A stretch of DNA of 36,018 bases from an uncultured Succinivibrionaceae bacterium (GTDB lineage Bacteria > Pseudomonadota > Gammaproteobacteria > Enterobacterales > Succinivibrionaceae), in contig CASEBB010000009.1 in NCBI GenBank assembly GCA_949286015.1, positions 1 to 36,018 of the forward strand, written 5' to 3'. This document shows, piece by piece, positions 34,068-36,018 of this stretch (the first letter of the stretch is position 1; every line of letters begins with the position of its first letter). The notes beneath the pieces were generated by a model. That model was not told the DNA's origin. It worked only from the letters and a program-made list of their open reading frames with translations, and made no database searches. The position numbers and the translations under genes are program-made.

Positions 34068-35564
34068 TTGCTTAGGTCGATTCTCGTCCACCTTGGTCGT
34101 TTCATGCGCATGTATTTGATCTCATGCTTTGTCTGCGTCTTGGTGGTACCGCTCTTCTTTAACCTCGCGGATATCCTCTTTGGGCCGCTGCCTAATCAGG
34201 ATCTGCTCTATGTGCTGTGCGCGCTCTTACCGGCCGTGAGCAGTGCCGTGTATGTCTACAGGCAGCGCCAGCGTATCAACTCTGACGAATTAAGCTTCTA
34301 TGTGCGCGAGCGCCTGCGTAAGCAGCCGCTCTTTGTGGCTCATTACTTTGCCTTAAATGGCCTCATGGTGCGTGAGGTTTGCCCGCTTGCGCTGGATCTC
34401 TCGGCGTTAGAGCAGGCTACAGATACCGAGATGAATAGCGCCATGATGGTCTATAAGTCCCATGCTCCTGCTGACCTCTATGCGGTTGGACACAACAATC
34501 AGCAGGTTATCAATGAGCAGGTAAGGCGTGCCTTATTCTTCATCGATCCTATGTGCAAAAACTTAGGATTGACGGGCAAGAGCCTTGCCTTAGCACGGCG
34601 CTCTTATCTGCAAGGTGTGCGTGGCTTTGCGGTGGGCAGTAATGGTGTGCGTACTGGTCTTGTCGGGGAGTTGCCATTTTTAGAGAAGCAAGCACAGCTG
34701 CGTGGCCCTTACCTCTGCCAGTACATGCTGATCAGCTTAATTCGCACTTTACTGCGCTCGCTGCCAGAGGAGCAGTTAGACTGCTATCAGGAGCTGTTGT
34801 GGAATCAGCCGCTCATCAAGCAGGTAGCCTCCCTGCTGTTAGAGGTGCCACCAAGCGCGATCACGCCGCAGTACCAAAATCGCTACTCATACATCCTGCA
34901 ACATGAGCTTTTCCGCTTAAAGAAGCAGGCGCGCACGCAGTTTCAATTTAGCTCTGACGCGCACAGTTTTACCTTTGATGGGGAAAAAGCAAGTGCCAGC
35001 TATGGCCCTTATGCTGATGCCACCATGGGACAAAATGGCTATCAGGGCTTTAGTTATGACTTTGGTGCAGGGCCTTCGACCGCAAAAGAGTGGTCTTATG
35101 CCCAAGAGGGGCAGCAGGCGCGTGACGGTGCTTACTACTCCTATCGTAACTTCTACCGCGATGCCTACGCCCAAGCGCAGCAGGGAGATGCGAGCAAGGG
35201 CTACGATCATTCATTTAAGCGGTCTCAGGACACGCAGCAAGAGCAGCACAAGCAGCAGAGCACGGCATCATCAGGGGCAGGTCAGCAGCAGACGAGCAGC
35301 AGACCATACCTGACGCGCTTGCAGCGGGCTTATCGCACCTTAGAGCTGGACGATGATGCCACGCTGGCGCAGGTCAAAAGACAGTACCGGCACTTAGTCT
35401 TTAAGTACCATCCTGACCACATTCACGGCTTTATGGCGCTGCCAGACGCCGAAAAAGCGGCGCTGACACAGCGCCTGCAAGAGATTGTGCAGGCGTACAG
35501 CTACATCATGCGCATTTGCGCAGATAAGGACAGCAAGGTGCGTCGTCCAGCGGCCGCCTCGTAA
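34068..35564 (+). CDS. djlA: DjlA-like membrane-anchored J-domain co-chaperone
   Basis: The 498-residue product has two N-terminal hydrophobic helices (about 13-33 and 45-63), a helical middle domain (about 80-290) resembling the TerB-like region of DjlA ('ALFFIDPMCKNLGLTG', 'LISLIRTLLRSLPEEQ'), a Gln/Ser/Tyr/Gly-rich linker (about 300-415), and a C-terminal J domain (about 420-485) with the HPD motif at 448-450 (KYHPDH) that stimulates DnaK. DjlA normally has one membrane helix and about 270 residues, so the second helix and long linker are additions. The start is uncertain: TTG 34068 has AAAGG (34057-34061) upstream; ATG 34104 or 34110 have poor ribosome-binding sites. lptD, its E. coli neighbour, is not present. 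The symbol is given by architecture only. Confidence 0.75.
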   Translation: MLRSILVHLGRFMRMYLISCFVCVLVVPLFFNLADILFGPLPNQDLLYVLCALLPAVSSAVYVYRQRQRINSDELSFYVRERLRKQPLFVAHYFALNGLMVREVCPLALDLSALEQATDTEMNSAMMVYKSHAPADLYAVGHNNQQVINEQVRRALFFIDPMCKNLGLTGKSLALARRSYLQGVRGFAVGSNGVRTGLVGELPFLEKQAQLRGPYLCQYMLISLIRTLLRSLPEEQLDCYQELLWNQPLIKQVASLLLEVPPSAITPQYQNRYSYILQHELFRLKKQARTQFQFSSDAHSFTFDGEKASASYGPYADATMGQNGYQGFSYDFGAGPSTAKEWSYAQEGQQARDGAYYSYRNFYRDAYAQAQQGDASKGYDHSFKRSQDTQQEQHKQQSTASSGAGQQQTSSRPYLTRLQRAYRTLELDDDATLAQVKRQYRHLVFKYHPDHIHGFMALPDAEKAALTQRLQEIVQAYSYIMRICADKDSKVRRPAAAS

Positions 35565-35923
35565 CGCAATGCCACTCAGCAGTGAGCATCACCGTGCGGT
35601 GTGAGCCTACAGGGCCGTGTTAGTGGCGCTGGGCAATAGTGTGTGCACCAGCTGCCGCTTAAGCGCTTAACCTTGGCCACCTCTTGTAGCGACTATGGGG
35701 CATCTCTCAGGGATGCCCTTGTTATTTGTGCTCTGTATGGGGCCATCTATAGGGTTACACACACGCACCAGCCCCGCAGGTGGGAATGGTTTGTGAACAG
35801 TGCTGGCAGCATGTAGTGACATAGCCGCTAAAGCAAGCAGCGCGCAGCGAGCAATGGCGCGGTCTTAGAACAGGTGCGACCAGTGCGCTCTGTGTGCTCT
35901 GTGCGGTCGCGTGCCTCCTTTTA
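35565..35923. other. Gene-free 3' stretch
   Basis: No ORF of interest. The sequence is rich in GTG/CAC words, contains the terminator at 35698-35727, and runs to the repeat boundary at 35924. Confidence 0.55.
35698..35727 (+). terminator. Probable terminator of the djlA-like gene
   Basis: GGGCATC (35698-35704) pairs with GATGCCC (35712-35718) around TCTCAGG, followed by TTGTTATTT. It is 134 bp after the stop codon. Confidence 0.65.
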
Positions 35924-36018
35924 GTGAAGTCTCCATGTGCTTACGCACATGGCTTCCTCCCGTTTTAATAGGGAGGGTCCTGAACAAGAATACAATCCTA
36001 CCTCAGCACCGTTCCAAA
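35924..36018 (-). repeat. Contig-end inverted repeat, right copy
   Basis: Exact reverse complement of 4-98, with the same palindromes. The shared sequence ends at 35924 with GTGAAGTC, mirroring the left boundary. Both element bodies would therefore lie outside the window, pointing away from each other. Confidence 0.85.

Overview
The window looks like one complete draft contig of a Gram-negative gammaproteobacterium of moderate GC content. The usg-fimV(hubP) gene order, DapE, thioredoxin reductase, a DjlA-like J-protein and small lipoproteins all point there. An Aeromonadales/Succinivibrionaceae-like organism is my best guess, from protein style and very large intergenic spaces. That is inference, not a database result. 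Both ends carry the same 95-bp sequence in inverted orientation (4-98 and 35924-36018), so the contig is bounded by two copies of one repeated, probably mobile, element.

Left part (1-14.6 kb, plus strand): usg (Asd paralogue without the catalytic Cys), a 1.2-kb gap, a good sigma70 promoter and a giant 3637-codon FimV/HubP polar-landmark gene with a strong terminator. An M15-type carboxypeptidase gene follows, bracketed by 65-bp direct repeats. Middle (14.6-18.3 kb, minus): a 1225-codon membrane metallophosphoesterase whose metal-binding motifs are largely lost and which carries a roughly 790-residue low-complexity insertion. Next comes 2.9 kb with no convincing gene. A small envelope cluster follows (21.2-22.4 kb, plus): two tiny lipoproteins and a secreted Gly/His/Trp-rich ZraP/Spy-like protein with a (GTTT)5 tract just before its ribosome-binding site. 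trxB (plus) then converges on dapE (minus).

Right part: an unrecognised 216-codon gene and a 1523-codon gene (both minus). The larger one joins about 1240 disordered residues, including a repeated (D/E)DGPHYVVG motif, to a polytopic domain that resembles cobalamin synthase CobS without its catalytic signatures. Next is 2.8 kb without a protein gene, but with a 229-bp MITE-like element (31-bp imperfect inverted repeats, 5-bp target duplication), a probable small RNA with its own promoter and terminator, and a second structured-RNA candidate. A DjlA-like membrane J-domain protein closes the contig.

Two themes stand out. First, the proteins are inflated by low-complexity sequence, and two large membrane proteins have degenerate enzyme domains. 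Second, the intergenic DNA is rich in dispersed repeats and RNA-like structures. The most testable idea is that the candidate sRNA at 32986-33072, which starts with A(CAAA)5CT, base-pairs over 23 nt with the leader of the ZraP-like gene at 21778-21800, six bases before its Shine-Dalgarno sequence.
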